Shown here piece by piece: positions 17,875 through 24,922 of a stretch of 26,067 nt of DNA (its first letter is position 1; every line of letters begins with the position of its first letter). Location: contig JAEZCF010000067.1 in NCBI GenBank assembly GCA_023430045.1, positions 1 to 26,067 on the forward strand, read 5' to 3'. The notes under the pieces were generated by a model. It was not told the origin of the DNA and searched no databases. It saw only the letters and a program-made list of their open reading frames with translations. The stretch comes from Pseudomonadota bacterium. GTDB taxonomy: Bacteria; Pseudomonadota; Gammaproteobacteria; Xanthomonadales; Xanthomonadaceae. The position numbers and the translations under genes were made by a program.

Positions 17875-19077
17875 ATGAAAGCCCATCCCCTGATCCTTGC
17901 CCTGGCCCTGCTCTGCGGCGCCTGCGCACAGACCCCTGCCAAGACCGCCATGCCGGAGACTGCTTCCGCACCGCTGCGGATCGCCACCTACAACACCTCC
18001 CTGTACAGCGACGAGACCGGCGGCCTGATCGCCGAGCTCGAAGGCAACAGCGAACACGCGCGCAAGATCGCCGCCGTCCTGCAGCAGGTCCGCCCGGATC
18101 TGGTGCTGCTCAACGAGTTCGACTACGACGACGCCCACCGCGCCGCCGACCTGTTCCAGCAGCGCTACCTGGAAGCCGCCCAGCCCGGCGGTGGCGAGCC
18201 GCTGCACTACGCTTACCGCTACCTCGCCCCGGTCAACACCGGCGTGCAGAGCGGCCTGGACCTGGACAACAACGGCGAGATCGGCGGCGAAGGCCGCGCC
18301 CGTGGCAACGATGCCTGGGGCTACGGCCTGCACCCGGGCCAGTACGGCATGCTGGTGCTGTCGCGCTACCCGATCGACGCGGCCAAGGTCCGCAGCTTCC
18401 AGCTGCTGAAGTGGAGCACCATGCCCGGCGCGCTGCGCCCGATCGATCCGCGCACCGGTAAATCCTTCTACAACGACCACGTCTGGTCGCAGCTGCGCCT
18501 GTCCTCCAAGTCGCATTGGGACGTGCCGGTGAACACCCCGAACGGCACCGTACACGCCCTGGTCTCGCACCCGACCCCGCCGGTCTTCGACGGCCCGGAA
18601 AAGCGCAACGCCGCCCGCAACCACGACGAACTGCGCCTGTGGCAGGACTACCTCAAGGACCGCGACACGTCCTGGCTGTGCGACGACCGTGGCCACTGTG
18701 GCGGCCTTCCGCAGGACGCGCGCTTCGTCATCCTCGGCGACCTCAACAACGACCCGGTCGACGGCGACGGCCGCCACGAGGCCATCGTCGAACTGATCGA
18801 AAACCCGCGTGTCCTGCGCTACCCCACCCCGCGCAGCGTCGGCGCCGAACAGACCAGCCTGGCGTACGCCGAGAAAGGCATCGTCCGCAAGGGCGCCCCC
18901 TTCCATGCCACCGGTGACTTCGGCCCGAAATCCGGCACCATGCGCCTGGACTACGTGCTGCCCTCGGTCGGCTTCAGCTACCTCGGCAGCGGCGTGTTCT
19001 GGCCGTCCAATGACAGCCCGGAAGCAAAAATCGCCGACGGCAGCGACCACCACCTCGTGTGGGTCGACCTGAAGTAA
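17875..19077 (+). CDS. Exported endonuclease/exonuclease/phosphatase-fold protein
   Basis: A 400-aa protein with an N-terminal export signal (MKAHPLILALALLCGACAQ). Cys17 follows CGA, an imperfect lipobox, so lipoprotein status is possible but unsure. The mature part shows the DNase I-like (EEP) metal-enzyme landmarks: LRIATYN near residue 35, LVLLNEFDYDD with the metal-binding Glu, FVILGDLNNDP and the terminal GSDHHLVWVDL with the catalytic Asp-His. It should be a Mg-dependent phosphodiesterase or phosphatase acting in the periplasm or outside; nucleic acid versus other phosphoester substrate cannot be told. AGGCGG lies just upstream of the ATG. It may share a transcript with bpt and is closed by a strong terminator. 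Confidence 0.87.
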   Translation: MKAHPLILALALLCGACAQTPAKTAMPETASAPLRIATYNTSLYSDETGGLIAELEGNSEHARKIAAVLQQVRPDLVLLNEFDYDDAHRAADLFQQRYLEAAQPGGGEPLHYAYRYLAPVNTGVQSGLDLDNNGEIGGEGRARGNDAWGYGLHPGQYGMLVLSRYPIDAAKVRSFQLLKWSTMPGALRPIDPRTGKSFYNDHVWSQLRLSSKSHWDVPVNTPNGTVHALVSHPTPPVFDGPEKRNAARNHDELRLWQDYLKDRDTSWLCDDRGHCGGLPQDARFVILGDLNNDPVDGDGRHEAIVELIENPRVLRYPTPRSVGAEQTSLAYAEKGIVRKGAPFHATGDFGPKSGTMRLDYVLPSVGFSYLGSGVFWPSNDSPEAKIADGSDHHLVWVDLK

Positions 19078-19096
19078 AGCCCGCGTCGCTCTTAAC

Positions 19097-19127
19097 AAAA
19101 AACGGCGAGCCAAGGCTCGCCGTTTTT
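19097..19127. terminator. Rho-independent terminator after the EEP-fold gene
   Basis: An 11-bp perfect stem (AACGGCGAGCC at 19101-19111, GGCTCGCCGTT at 19114-19124) with a 2-nt loop ends in a five-T run; the other side starts with six A residues. It is active at least on the plus strand and possibly on both strands. Confidence 0.9.
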
Positions 19128-19170
19128 CGTTTGCTCCGCTGTTCGAACCGCGCAACCGACCTTCCACGAG

Positions 19171-19197
19171 GAGGTGATCGGGCAGACCGATCACCTC
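19171..19197. repeat. Inverted repeat downstream of purT
   Basis: A perfect 11-bp hairpin (GAGGTGATCGG / CCGATCACCTC, 5-nt loop) lies 29 bp past the purT stop. No T-run follows on either strand, so it is a possible transcript-end stabiliser or weak terminator. Confidence 0.55.
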
Positions 19198-19225
19198 ACA
19201 CCGGCAGCACCCAAGGCGCCCTGCC

Positions 19226-20413
19226 TCACGACCGCAACTCGATCCCGATCGCCTCAGCCGCCTCACGCGCGATCTTCCGCGCCTCATCGATGTCCGCCCC
19301 CCGCGCCAGCGTCACCCCGACCCGGCGATGCCCATGCACGCTCGGCTTGCCGAACAACCGCAGTGCCGAATCCGGATGCACCAGCGCCGCGGCCACGTTG
19401 CTGAAGAACGGGACACCTTCGCCGTGTGCCAACAGCGCGCACGAGGCCGACGGACCGCTCTGGCGGATCACCGGAATCGGCAGCCCCAGGATCGCGCGCG
19501 CATGCAGCGCGAACTCACTGAGCTCCTGCGAAGCCAACGTCACCAGACCGGTGTCATGCGGACGCGGCGACACCTCGCTGAACCACACCTCGTCGCCCTT
19601 CACGAACAACTCGACCCCGAACAGACCCCAGCCGCCCAGCTCATCGGTGATCGCCTGCGAGATCTCCTCGGCCCGTGCCAGCGCACGCGGCGACATCGGC
19701 TGCGGCTGCCAGCTCTCGCGGTAATCCCCGTCCTTCTGCCAATGGCCGATCGGGGCACAGAACGACGTGCCACCGGCATGGCGCACGGTCAGCAGCGTGA
19801 TCTCGTACTCGAAGTCGATGAACCCTTCCACGATGCAGCGCCCGGCCCCGGCACGGCCGCCGGTCTGCGCGTACTCCCAGGCCGGGGCGATGTCCGCCTC
19901 GCTGCGCAGCGTGCTCTGGCCCTTGCCCGAGGAGGACATCACCGGCTTGACCACGCACGGCAGCCCGATCGCCGCCACGGCGGCACGGTACTCGGCGTCG
20001 GTATCCACGAAGCGGTACGGCGAGGTCGGCAGGCCCAGCGTCTCGGCGGCCAGACGGCGGATGCCCTCGCGGTCCATGGTCAGGCGCGCGGCACGCGCGG
20101 TTGGCACGACCCGCAGGCCCTGCTCCTGTTCCAGCTGGACCAGCGTCTCGGTGTGGATCGCTTCGATCTCCGGCACCACCAGGTGCGGCTTCTCCTGCGC
20201 GATCAGCGCGCGCAGCGCCATCGCGTCGAGCATGTCGATCACGTGCGAGCGGTGCGCCACCTGCATCGCCGGGGCATCGGCATAACGGTCGGCGGCGATC
20301 ACTTCCACCCCCAGCCGCTGCAGTTCGATGGCGACCTCCTTGCCAAGTTCACCGGACCCCAGCAGCAGCACACGGGTGGCGGAAGGAGACAGCGGCGTAC
20401 CGAGCGTGGACAT
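19226..20413 (-). CDS. purT: Formate-dependent phosphoribosylglycinamide formyltransferase
   Basis: The 395-aa cytoplasmic ATP-grasp enzyme makes formyl-GAR from GAR, formate and ATP in purine synthesis, an alternative to folate-dependent PurN. Landmarks: VLLLGSGELGKEVAIELQRLG at the N-terminus, VIAADRYADAPAMQVAH, VPEIEAIHTE, LTMDREGIRRLAAE, CVVKPVMSSSGKGQS (ATP loop), GWGLFGVELFVKGDEVWFSEVSPRPHDTG (metal/ATP site) and RLFGKPSVHGHRRVGVTLA at the end. The length is normal. The ATG at 20413 is chosen from homology; an upstream extension would run past the divergent SPFH promoter palindrome. It is transcribed alone. Confidence 0.95.
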   Translation of the reverse strand: MSTLGTPLSPSATRVLLLGSGELGKEVAIELQRLGVEVIAADRYADAPAMQVAHRSHVIDMLDAMALRALIAQEKPHLVVPEIEAIHTETLVQLEQEQGLRVVPTARAARLTMDREGIRRLAAETLGLPTSPYRFVDTDAEYRAAVAAIGLPCVVKPVMSSSGKGQSTLRSEADIAPAWEYAQTGGRAGAGRCIVEGFIDFEYEITLLTVRHAGGTSFCAPIGHWQKDGDYRESWQPQPMSPRALARAEEISQAITDELGGWGLFGVELFVKGDEVWFSEVSPRPHDTGLVTLASQELSEFALHARAILGLPIPVIRQSGPSASCALLAHGEGVPFFSNVAAALVHPDSALRLFGKPSVHGHRRVGVTLARGADIDEARKIAREAAEAIGIELRS

Positions 20414-20497
20414 GGCGGTGTTCCGGGCAACAGAGACGGGAGGGCATTCTAGCCGCTGCGGCCGCCGCATGGCCGGCTGGCCCGGCACTTGCGGACT

Positions 20498-20514
20498 GAT
20501 ATCAATTTGATATC
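20498..20514. promoter_or_regulatory. Palindromic operator-like site at the SPFH operon promoter
   Basis: GATATCAA-T-TTGATATC is a perfect 8-bp inverted repeat with a 1-nt centre. It overlaps a candidate promoter: -35 TTGCGG at 20489-20494, 16-bp spacer, -10 TATCGT at 20511-20516. It is AT-rich in a GC-rich setting. The ribbon-helix-helix protein encoded in the same operon is a natural candidate to bind it. The palindrome is certain; the ligand is inference. Confidence 0.6.
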
Positions 20515-20544
20515 GTCCCATCAACTGCCCAAGGACGTCCTGCC

Positions 20545-21414
20545 ATGAAAGAGAAGTCGATCCGCTCGCTGTCCGGCCTGCCCTTCCTGCTGCTGGTGCT
20601 GGCCCTGACCGGGCTGGCGGTCTGGCTGTTCGTGGCCGGCGTGGAGCGTGGCAACCGCAACCCGGCACTGATCGTGGCAGGCCTGCTGCTGGCCACCACC
20701 GCCCTGGTCAGCCTGGTCGGGCTGTATACCGTGCAGCCCAACCAGGCGGTGGTGGTCAGCCTGTTCGGCAAGTACGTCGGCACCGTGAAGGAGAACGGCC
20801 TGCGCTGGAACAACCCGTTCTTCACCAAGGTCAAGGTGAGCCAGCGCGTGCGCAACTTCGAAAGCGGCAAGCTGAAGGTCAACGAGCTGGACGGCAGCCC
20901 GATCGAGATTGCCGCGGTGATCGTGTGGCAGGTGGTGGACGCCTCCGAGGCCGTCTACAACGTGGACGACTACGAAAGCTTCGTGCACATCCAGTCCGAA
21001 TCGGCGCTGCGTGCGATGGCCACCAGCTACCCGTATGACCAGCACGAGGAGGGCCAGTTGTCGCTGCGCAGCCATGCCGCCGAGATCTCCCAGCACCTCA
21101 AGGACGAACTGGCCGAGCGCCTGGCCGATGCCGGGGTGCAGGTGATCGATGCGCGCATCAGCCACCTCGCCTACGCGCCGGAAATCGCCCAGGCCATGCT
21201 GCAGCGCCAGCAGGCCAACGCGGTCATCGCTGCACGCACGCGGATCGTGGCCGGTGCGGTCGGCATGGTTGAGATGGCCCTGGCCGAACTGCAGAAGAAC
21301 GGCGTGGTGCAGCTCGATGAAGAGCGCAAGGCGCACATGGTGAGCAACCTGCTGACCGTGCTGTGTTCGGACCGTGGCACCCAGCCGGTGGTCAACGCCG
21401 GTTCGCTGTATTGA
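20545..21414 (+). CDS. SPFH/Band 7 membrane protein (stomatin/flotillin-like)
   Basis: The 289-aa protein begins with two membrane helices (about 11-33 and 42-63), followed by an SPFH domain: LYTVQPNQAVVVSLFGKYVGTVKENGLRWNNPF, RVRNFESGKLKVNELDGSPIEIAAVIVWQVVD, then YESFVHIQSESALRAMATSYPYD and the helical part ADAGVQVIDARISHLAYAPEIAQAMLQRQQANAVIAARTRIV. Such proteins oligomerise and organise membrane microdomains or control membrane proteases. AAGGACG precedes the ATG, and a perfect palindrome lies just upstream. It is followed by an RHH regulator, a DUF4177 protein and a PH-like membrane protein on the same strand, which look like one operon. Unlike the HflK/HflC and QmcA types, no protease or NfeD gene is adjacent. 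Confidence 0.9.
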   Translation: MKEKSIRSLSGLPFLLLVLALTGLAVWLFVAGVERGNRNPALIVAGLLLATTALVSLVGLYTVQPNQAVVVSLFGKYVGTVKENGLRWNNPFFTKVKVSQRVRNFESGKLKVNELDGSPIEIAAVIVWQVVDASEAVYNVDDYESFVHIQSESALRAMATSYPYDQHEEGQLSLRSHAAEISQHLKDELAERLADAGVQVIDARISHLAYAPEIAQAMLQRQQANAVIAARTRIVAGAVGMVEMALAELQKNGVVQLDEERKAHMVSNLLTVLCSDRGTQPVVNAGSLY

Positions 21415-21424
21415 TGCACCCACG

Positions 21425-21448
21425 TGCCGACCCAGGGTCGGCACTTAC
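21425..21448 (-). repeat. Degenerate SMAG-type repeat
   Basis: TGCCGACCC-A-GGGTCGGCA forms a perfect 9-bp stem at 21425-21443 and is followed by CTTAC where CTAC is usual, so the GTAG head has a 1-nt insertion. It lies between the SPFH gene and the RHH gene, inside the presumed operon. Confidence 0.6.
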
Positions 21449-21501
21449 CAACGCAGCCCGGCGCCGAGGGGACGGCACGGGGTGTGGATAAAGGACCCCG
21501 C

Positions 21502-21681
21502 ATGACCGAAAAGAAAGCGTACCCGCTGCGTATCAATGCCGACGTCCTGGCGGCGGCGCAGCGCTGGGCCGACGACGAGCTGCGCAGCCTCAACGCGCAG
21601 ATCGAATACGTGTTGCGCGATGCGCTGCGCAAGGCCGGACGCCTTCCCAGACCCACCACCGACAGGGAGAGCAAGTCATGA
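21502..21681 (+). CDS. Arc-like ribbon-helix-helix DNA-binding protein, 59 aa
   Basis: A small protein with the Arc/MetJ-type fold: a beta strand KAYPLRI near residue 4-11, helix VLAAAQRWADDEL, then the second helix RSLNAQIEYVLRDALRKAGR, which is the typical end of Arc-like regulators. It should dimerise and insert the strand pair into the DNA major groove. AAAGGA precedes the ATG at 21502. The stop overlaps the start of the DUF4177 gene (ATGA). It is not next to a recognisable toxin, so an antitoxin role is not supported. Its placement with an SPFH gene and a palindrome upstream of the operon suggests autoregulation. Confidence 0.85.
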   Translation: MTEKKAYPLRINADVLAAAQRWADDELRSLNAQIEYVLRDALRKAGRLPRPTTDRESKS

Positions 21682-21866
21682 GCAAGCGCTGGAACTACCT
21701 GACCATTGAAGTGAAGCCAAATCTGATGGGAATCGTCAACGCCGAGCAGATCCAGCAGGAACTGACCAAGCAGGGCCAACTGGGCTGGGAGCTGGTCAAC
21801 GCGATCAGCCTGGTGTCGGCACCTCCGTTCACGACGACGGTGCTGCTCTTCAAGAAGGAGGCATGA
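21678..21866 (+). CDS. DUF4177-like small protein, 62 aa
   Basis: The sequence (KRWNYLTIEVKPNLMG, LTKQGQLGWELVNAI, TTTVLLFKKEA) has the pattern of DUF4177: an initial strand with W.Y, the GWELVN motif and a closing strand ending FKK. The function of the family is unknown. It overlaps the RHH gene by 4 bp (ATGA) and its stop lies 1 nt before the GTG of the next gene, so it sits in the middle of a coupled operon. No signal peptide or membrane segment is seen. Confidence 0.8.
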   Translation: MSKRWNYLTIEVKPNLMGIVNAEQIQQELTKQGQLGWELVNAISLVSAPPFTTTVLLFKKEA

Positions 21867-21867
21867 G

Positions 21868-22410
21868 GTGAGTGCACTTCACCGCTTCGACGTCGCCCCA
21901 TCGCCGGCCTGGCGGTTGCTGTGGTTGTGGGTTCCGCTGCTGCTGGTCGCTGGCGTGATGGTGGGCACCGCGCTGGACGCACCGGAGCGCTCGCACACCG
22001 AACTGTTCATCACCCTGCCGTTCCTGGCGGTGCTGGCCGCGGCGCTGACCTGGGCGTACACCCGCCGCAGCATCGTGCTGCACCAGGACACGCTGGAGGT
22101 GCAGTCGACCTTCTACCGCAAGCGCGTGCCGGTGAGCGCCATGCGCCTGGATGAGGCGCGCATCGTCGATTTCGCCGAACATGGCCGCTACAAGCCCACG
22201 ATCAAGACCAACGGCTACGGCATGCCCGGGTTCCAGTCCGGTCATTACCGGATGGCCGACCGCAGCAAGGCGTTCTGCCTGATCACCGACAGCAGCCGTG
22301 TGCTGCACCTGCCGCTGCGCGATGGCAGCGCCGTGCTGGTCAGCCCGGAGCGCCCACGTGCACTGCTCGATGCGCTGCAGGCGCTGGCCGGACCGCCGCG
22401 CGCGCACTAA
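21868..22410 (+). CDS. Two-helix membrane protein with PH-like domain
   Basis: A 180-aa protein with two hydrophobic helices near the N-terminus (about 16-36 and 46-65). A soluble beta-rich part follows: SIVLHQDTLEVQSTFYRKRVPVSAMRLDEARIVD, then KTNGYGMPGFQSGHYRMADRSKAFCLITDSSRVLHLPLRDGSAVLVSPERP. This resembles bacterial PH-like (bPH) domains that follow a membrane hairpin. It starts with GTG at 21868, preceded by a strong AAGGAGG. It is translationally close to the DUF4177 gene and probably functions with the SPFH protein at the membrane. Its ligand and partner are unknown. Confidence 0.78.
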   Translation: MSALHRFDVAPSPAWRLLWLWVPLLLVAGVMVGTALDAPERSHTELFITLPFLAVLAAALTWAYTRRSIVLHQDTLEVQSTFYRKRVPVSAMRLDEARIVDFAEHGRYKPTIKTNGYGMPGFQSGHYRMADRSKAFCLITDSSRVLHLPLRDGSAVLVSPERPRALLDALQALAGPPRAH

Positions 22411-22419
22411 GCTGGCCGC

Positions 22420-23229
22420 ATGCGCCGATCTCCCGCCCTGCTGATCAACACCGCCGAGATCGAACTGTGGCCCGGCGGCCTGCTGCGTGCACGCGGCTCT
22501 GCCGACGCGCGCGCCCTGGCCCGCGCGCAGTGGGTACTGCGGCGCAAGCGCGATGGGCGCTACCTCGCCGTCGCTACCGCCCACGGCGTGCTGCCGCTGG
22601 TGCCGCGCCTGATGCGCGAGCCGGGCATCGAGGAGGCACTGGATGCGCTGGACCGCCAGCTGCTGGAGCACCGCCGTGGCGGCGCGCCCGATGCGGTGCT
22701 GCCCCTCAGTGGACTGCAGCATCGCCTCCAAACCCTCGGGATTGATGCCGATGCCTACGAAGCCGCGACCGGACTGGCACTGGAGGCCGAACCGGCGCAG
22801 CTGCACCTGGCCGGGTTCGACCGCTACCGTCGCCCCCTCTGGCTGCGCCGTGAGGCCGCCCGGGGCTGGCAACGTCTGCGCCAGCAGGCGTCCGCCGATG
22901 GCATCGCACTGGACGCGATCTCCGGTTACCGCAGCCACGATTACCAGCTCGGCATTTTCGCGCGCAAGCGCGGCCGTGGGCTGAGCGTGGAGGACATCCT
23001 CACGGTCAACGCCGCGCCCGGGTACAGCGAACACCACAGCGGCTACGCGTTGGATATCGGCACACCGGGCGAACTGCCGGCGGAAGAATCGTTCGAGTCG
23101 ACTGCCGCGTTCGCGTGGCTGGGCGAGCATGCCGGGCGCTTCGGGTTCCAGCTGAGCTACCCGCGCGACAACCCGCACGGGATCGTCTACGAACCGTGGC
23201 ACTGGTGCTGGCGCAACGCCACACCCTGA
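22420..23229 (+). CDS. M15-family D-Ala-D-Ala (or LD-) carboxypeptidase without signal peptide
   Basis: The C-terminal half of this 269-aa protein is a VanY/LdcB-type M15B zinc peptidase: SGYRSHDYQLGIF (168-180), SEHHSGYALDIG with zinc ligands His206 and Asp212, and EPWHW with catalytic Glu258 and zinc ligand His261. It would trim peptidoglycan stem peptides. The N-terminal 130 residues form a separate region rich in Arg and Leu (ALARAQWVLRRKRDGRYLAVAT) that I do not recognise. There is no signal peptide or membrane helix, which is unusual for this family and suggests a cytoplasmic role in muropeptide recycling, or a wrong start. It begins 9 bp after the PH-like gene. Confidence 0.83.
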   Translation: MRRSPALLINTAEIELWPGGLLRARGSADARALARAQWVLRRKRDGRYLAVATAHGVLPLVPRLMREPGIEEALDALDRQLLEHRRGGAPDAVLPLSGLQHRLQTLGIDADAYEAATGLALEAEPAQLHLAGFDRYRRPLWLRREAARGWQRLRQQASADGIALDAISGYRSHDYQLGIFARKRGRGLSVEDILTVNAAPGYSEHHSGYALDIGTPGELPAEESFESTAAFAWLGEHAGRFGFQLSYPRDNPHGIVYEPWHWCWRNATP

Positions 23230-23256
23230 CCGGGGCGGCCCACAAGGAGGACAACC

Positions 23257-23769
23257 ATGGACGATCAGAATCCCTACCAGGCCGGTGAGGTTCCCCCCTC
23301 CACGCCCAAGGCACCGCACTGGGAACAGGTGCCGAGCGGGATCACCAGGCCAGTCACGCAGCTCTGGTTACTGGGCGCGGGACTCACCGTGTTCACCCTC
23401 GCCACGGGCGGCTGGACGTGGGCCAAGAACCAGCACGTGCTCGCCATGATGAACGTCATCGCTGCGGCGATGCTCAGCTGCGTTTACCTGGCTCTGGCAG
23501 TGGGGGTCTACAAACGCAGCCGGGTTGCCGCCTGCCTGACCGCTGCGCTGTGGGCATGGGTGTTCGTGATGCATCTGAGGCAGGACACCGCAGGCATGGC
23601 AGACACGCTGCGGAGGATAGGGACGACGCTTGCGATCGGGGTGGTGGTCCTCCGCGGCACCGTCGCCACCTTCCGCCATCACCGCTACCTTGCGGCGAAG
23701 AAGCGCCAGCCAACACGGGCACGAATCAGCGACGACCCGGCCTTCGCGCCGAAGCCGCCGGCCGCGTAG
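23257..23769 (+). CDS. Four-helix inner membrane protein, unknown function
   Basis: A 170-aa protein with a polar, Pro-rich N-terminus (DDQNPYQAGEVPPSTPK) reminiscent of many small Xanthomonad membrane proteins that begin with a NPYQ-like motif. It has four hydrophobic segments near 34-54, 61-84, 90-107 and 119-135, then a basic tail. AAGGAGGA lies 5 nt before the ATG. I do not recognise a family. It is 27 bp downstream of the M15 gene and may be co-transcribed. It converges with the DNA glycosylase gene, with 2 bp between stop codons and no terminator in between. Confidence 0.75.
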   Translation: MDDQNPYQAGEVPPSTPKAPHWEQVPSGITRPVTQLWLLGAGLTVFTLATGGWTWAKNQHVLAMMNVIAAAMLSCVYLALAVGVYKRSRVAACLTAALWAWVFVMHLRQDTAGMADTLRRIGTTLAIGVVVLRGTVATFRHHRYLAAKKRQPTRARISDDPAFAPKPPAA

Positions 23770-23771
23770 CC

Positions 23772-24446
23772 TCACCCCTGCGACCGATCGGTCGTCGCCT
23801 TCGGATCCACCGTGAAATCGGCGATCCGCCACAGGTACAGGCTGGCGTAGGTCCGGAACGGCCCCCATTTCTCGCCGCGGGCGAGCAGCTCTTTCGGGCT
23901 GGGCATCCGCTCGGCCTTGTCCACGCGCTGGGCGCCCTTGCGGACCCCCAGGTCGTCCACCGGCAGGATGTCCGGGCGGCCGAGCCGGAACATCAGCATC
24001 ATCTCCACCGTCCAGCGGCCGATGCCGCGAATCGGCACCAGCGCATCGATGATGGCGTCGTGGTCCATCACCGACATCCGGCGCAGGTCGGGAATCTCGC
24101 CGGCCGCCTCGCGCCGCGCAAGGTCGCGCAGCGCCAGTGTCTTGTTGCCCGATACCCCGCACACCCGCAGCCCCGCATCGTCGATGCGCGACAGCGTATC
24201 GGCGTGCAGACGGGGACTGCCGATGGCGGTCTCCACGCGCCCGACGATGGTCGAGGCCGCCTTGCCGCTGAGCTGCTGGAACAGGATCGCGCGCGCGAGC
24301 GCATCGACCGGGTCGAAGGTCTTCGCCCAGCCGGGCTGCGCCTGGATGGGGCCGAGCCGCTTCATCCAGGTGCCCAGCCGCCGGTCGCGCCGACTCAACC
24401 AGTCATGCGCTTCATCAACATCGAAGCCGCGGCGGTACCGGGGCAT
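23772..24446 (-). CDS. DNA-3-methyladenine glycosylase II (AlkA-like, HhH-GPD)
   Basis: The 224-aa base-excision enzyme removes alkylated purines. Features: FDPVDALARAILFQQLSGKAASTI at 44-67, the helix-hairpin-helix LVPIRGIGRWTVEMMLMFRLG (136-156), and the GPD region DILPVDDLGVRKG with catalytic Asp near 165. It is about 60 aa shorter than E. coli AlkA, lacking that enzyme's N-terminal domain, and resembles the compact bacterial/yeast Mag1-type enzymes. The ATG lies 1 nt after the DUF423 stop, so the two are coupled. No Ada-type regulator is nearby. Confidence 0.9.
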   Translation of the reverse strand: MPRYRRGFDVDEAHDWLSRRDRRLGTWMKRLGPIQAQPGWAKTFDPVDALARAILFQQLSGKAASTIVGRVETAIGSPRLHADTLSRIDDAGLRVCGVSGNKTLALRDLARREAAGEIPDLRRMSVMDHDAIIDALVPIRGIGRWTVEMMLMFRLGRPDILPVDDLGVRKGAQRVDKAERMPSPKELLARGEKWGPFRTYASLYLWRIADFTVDPKATTDRSQG

Positions 24447-24447
24447 G

Positions 24448-24819
24448 TCAGCGCCTCAGCGCATTCAGGCCGTAGGCCAGCCAGCCCACCATCAGCGCGG
24501 TGCCACCGACCGGGGCGAGCTGCGTGCTGAGCTTCCACAGCGCGCCTGCCACCAGGCTGCCGGAGAACAACAGGGTGCCGATCAGCAGGACATACAGCGC
24601 CAAGCGGCCCAGCGTGTTCTGCTGCGTGGGGCCCAGCACCGCCAGCGCCACGCCGTGCCCGAACGCGTACAGCGCCGCCGTGGTCACGTGCGACTGCGCC
24701 AGCGGGTCGGCGATGCCGTGCGAAGCATAGGCCGACAGCCCGACCGCGGTGGCCGCCAGCAGGCCACCCAGGCCGGCCAGCAGGGAGGGTTTGCGCGTGC
24801 GTCGTTCCAGGTTGAGCAT
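24448..24819 (-). CDS. DUF423 family membrane protein
   Basis: A 123-aa protein with four membrane helices and the DUF423 pattern: GGLLAATAVGLSAYASHGI near the N-terminus, YAFGHGVALAVLG, LIGTLLFSGSLVAGAL and LAPVGGTALMVGWLAYGL. The family (YgdD-like) is widespread with no known activity. The ATG at 24819 is chosen because homology begins shortly after it; the frame extends to 24858, but that part runs into the terminator stem. It is the first gene of a two-gene unit with the AlkA-like enzyme. Confidence 0.88.
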   Translation of the reverse strand: MLNLERRTRKPSLLAGLGGLLAATAVGLSAYASHGIADPLAQSHVTTAALYAFGHGVALAVLGPTQQNTLGRLALYVLLIGTLLFSGSLVAGALWKLSTQLAPVGGTALMVGWLAYGLNALRR

Positions 24820-24856
24820 GCTTGCGTCCTTCAGACAGTGCCCCGCTGGCGGAGCC

Positions 24857-24889
24857 AAAAAAAAACGCGCCGCAGGAAGCGGCGCGTTT
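24857..24889 (-). terminator. Strong terminator after the SRPBCC/GyrI-like gene
   Basis: On the minus strand an 11-bp stem (AAACGCGCCGC / GCGGCGCGTTT, 5-nt loop) is followed by an uninterrupted run of about nine T. It lies 34 bp past the stop of the SRPBCC gene and just before the DUF423 gene, so it separates the two minus-strand units. Confidence 0.92.
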
Positions 24890-24922
24890 CAGGTGGTGCG
24901 TTACATCACGGCAACCGTCGGT

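Noticed and set aside
21502..21866. Toxin-antitoxin pair (RHH protein plus small DUF4177 protein)
   Set aside because: The small partner shows no known toxin motif, and the pair sits inside a larger operon with membrane proteins.
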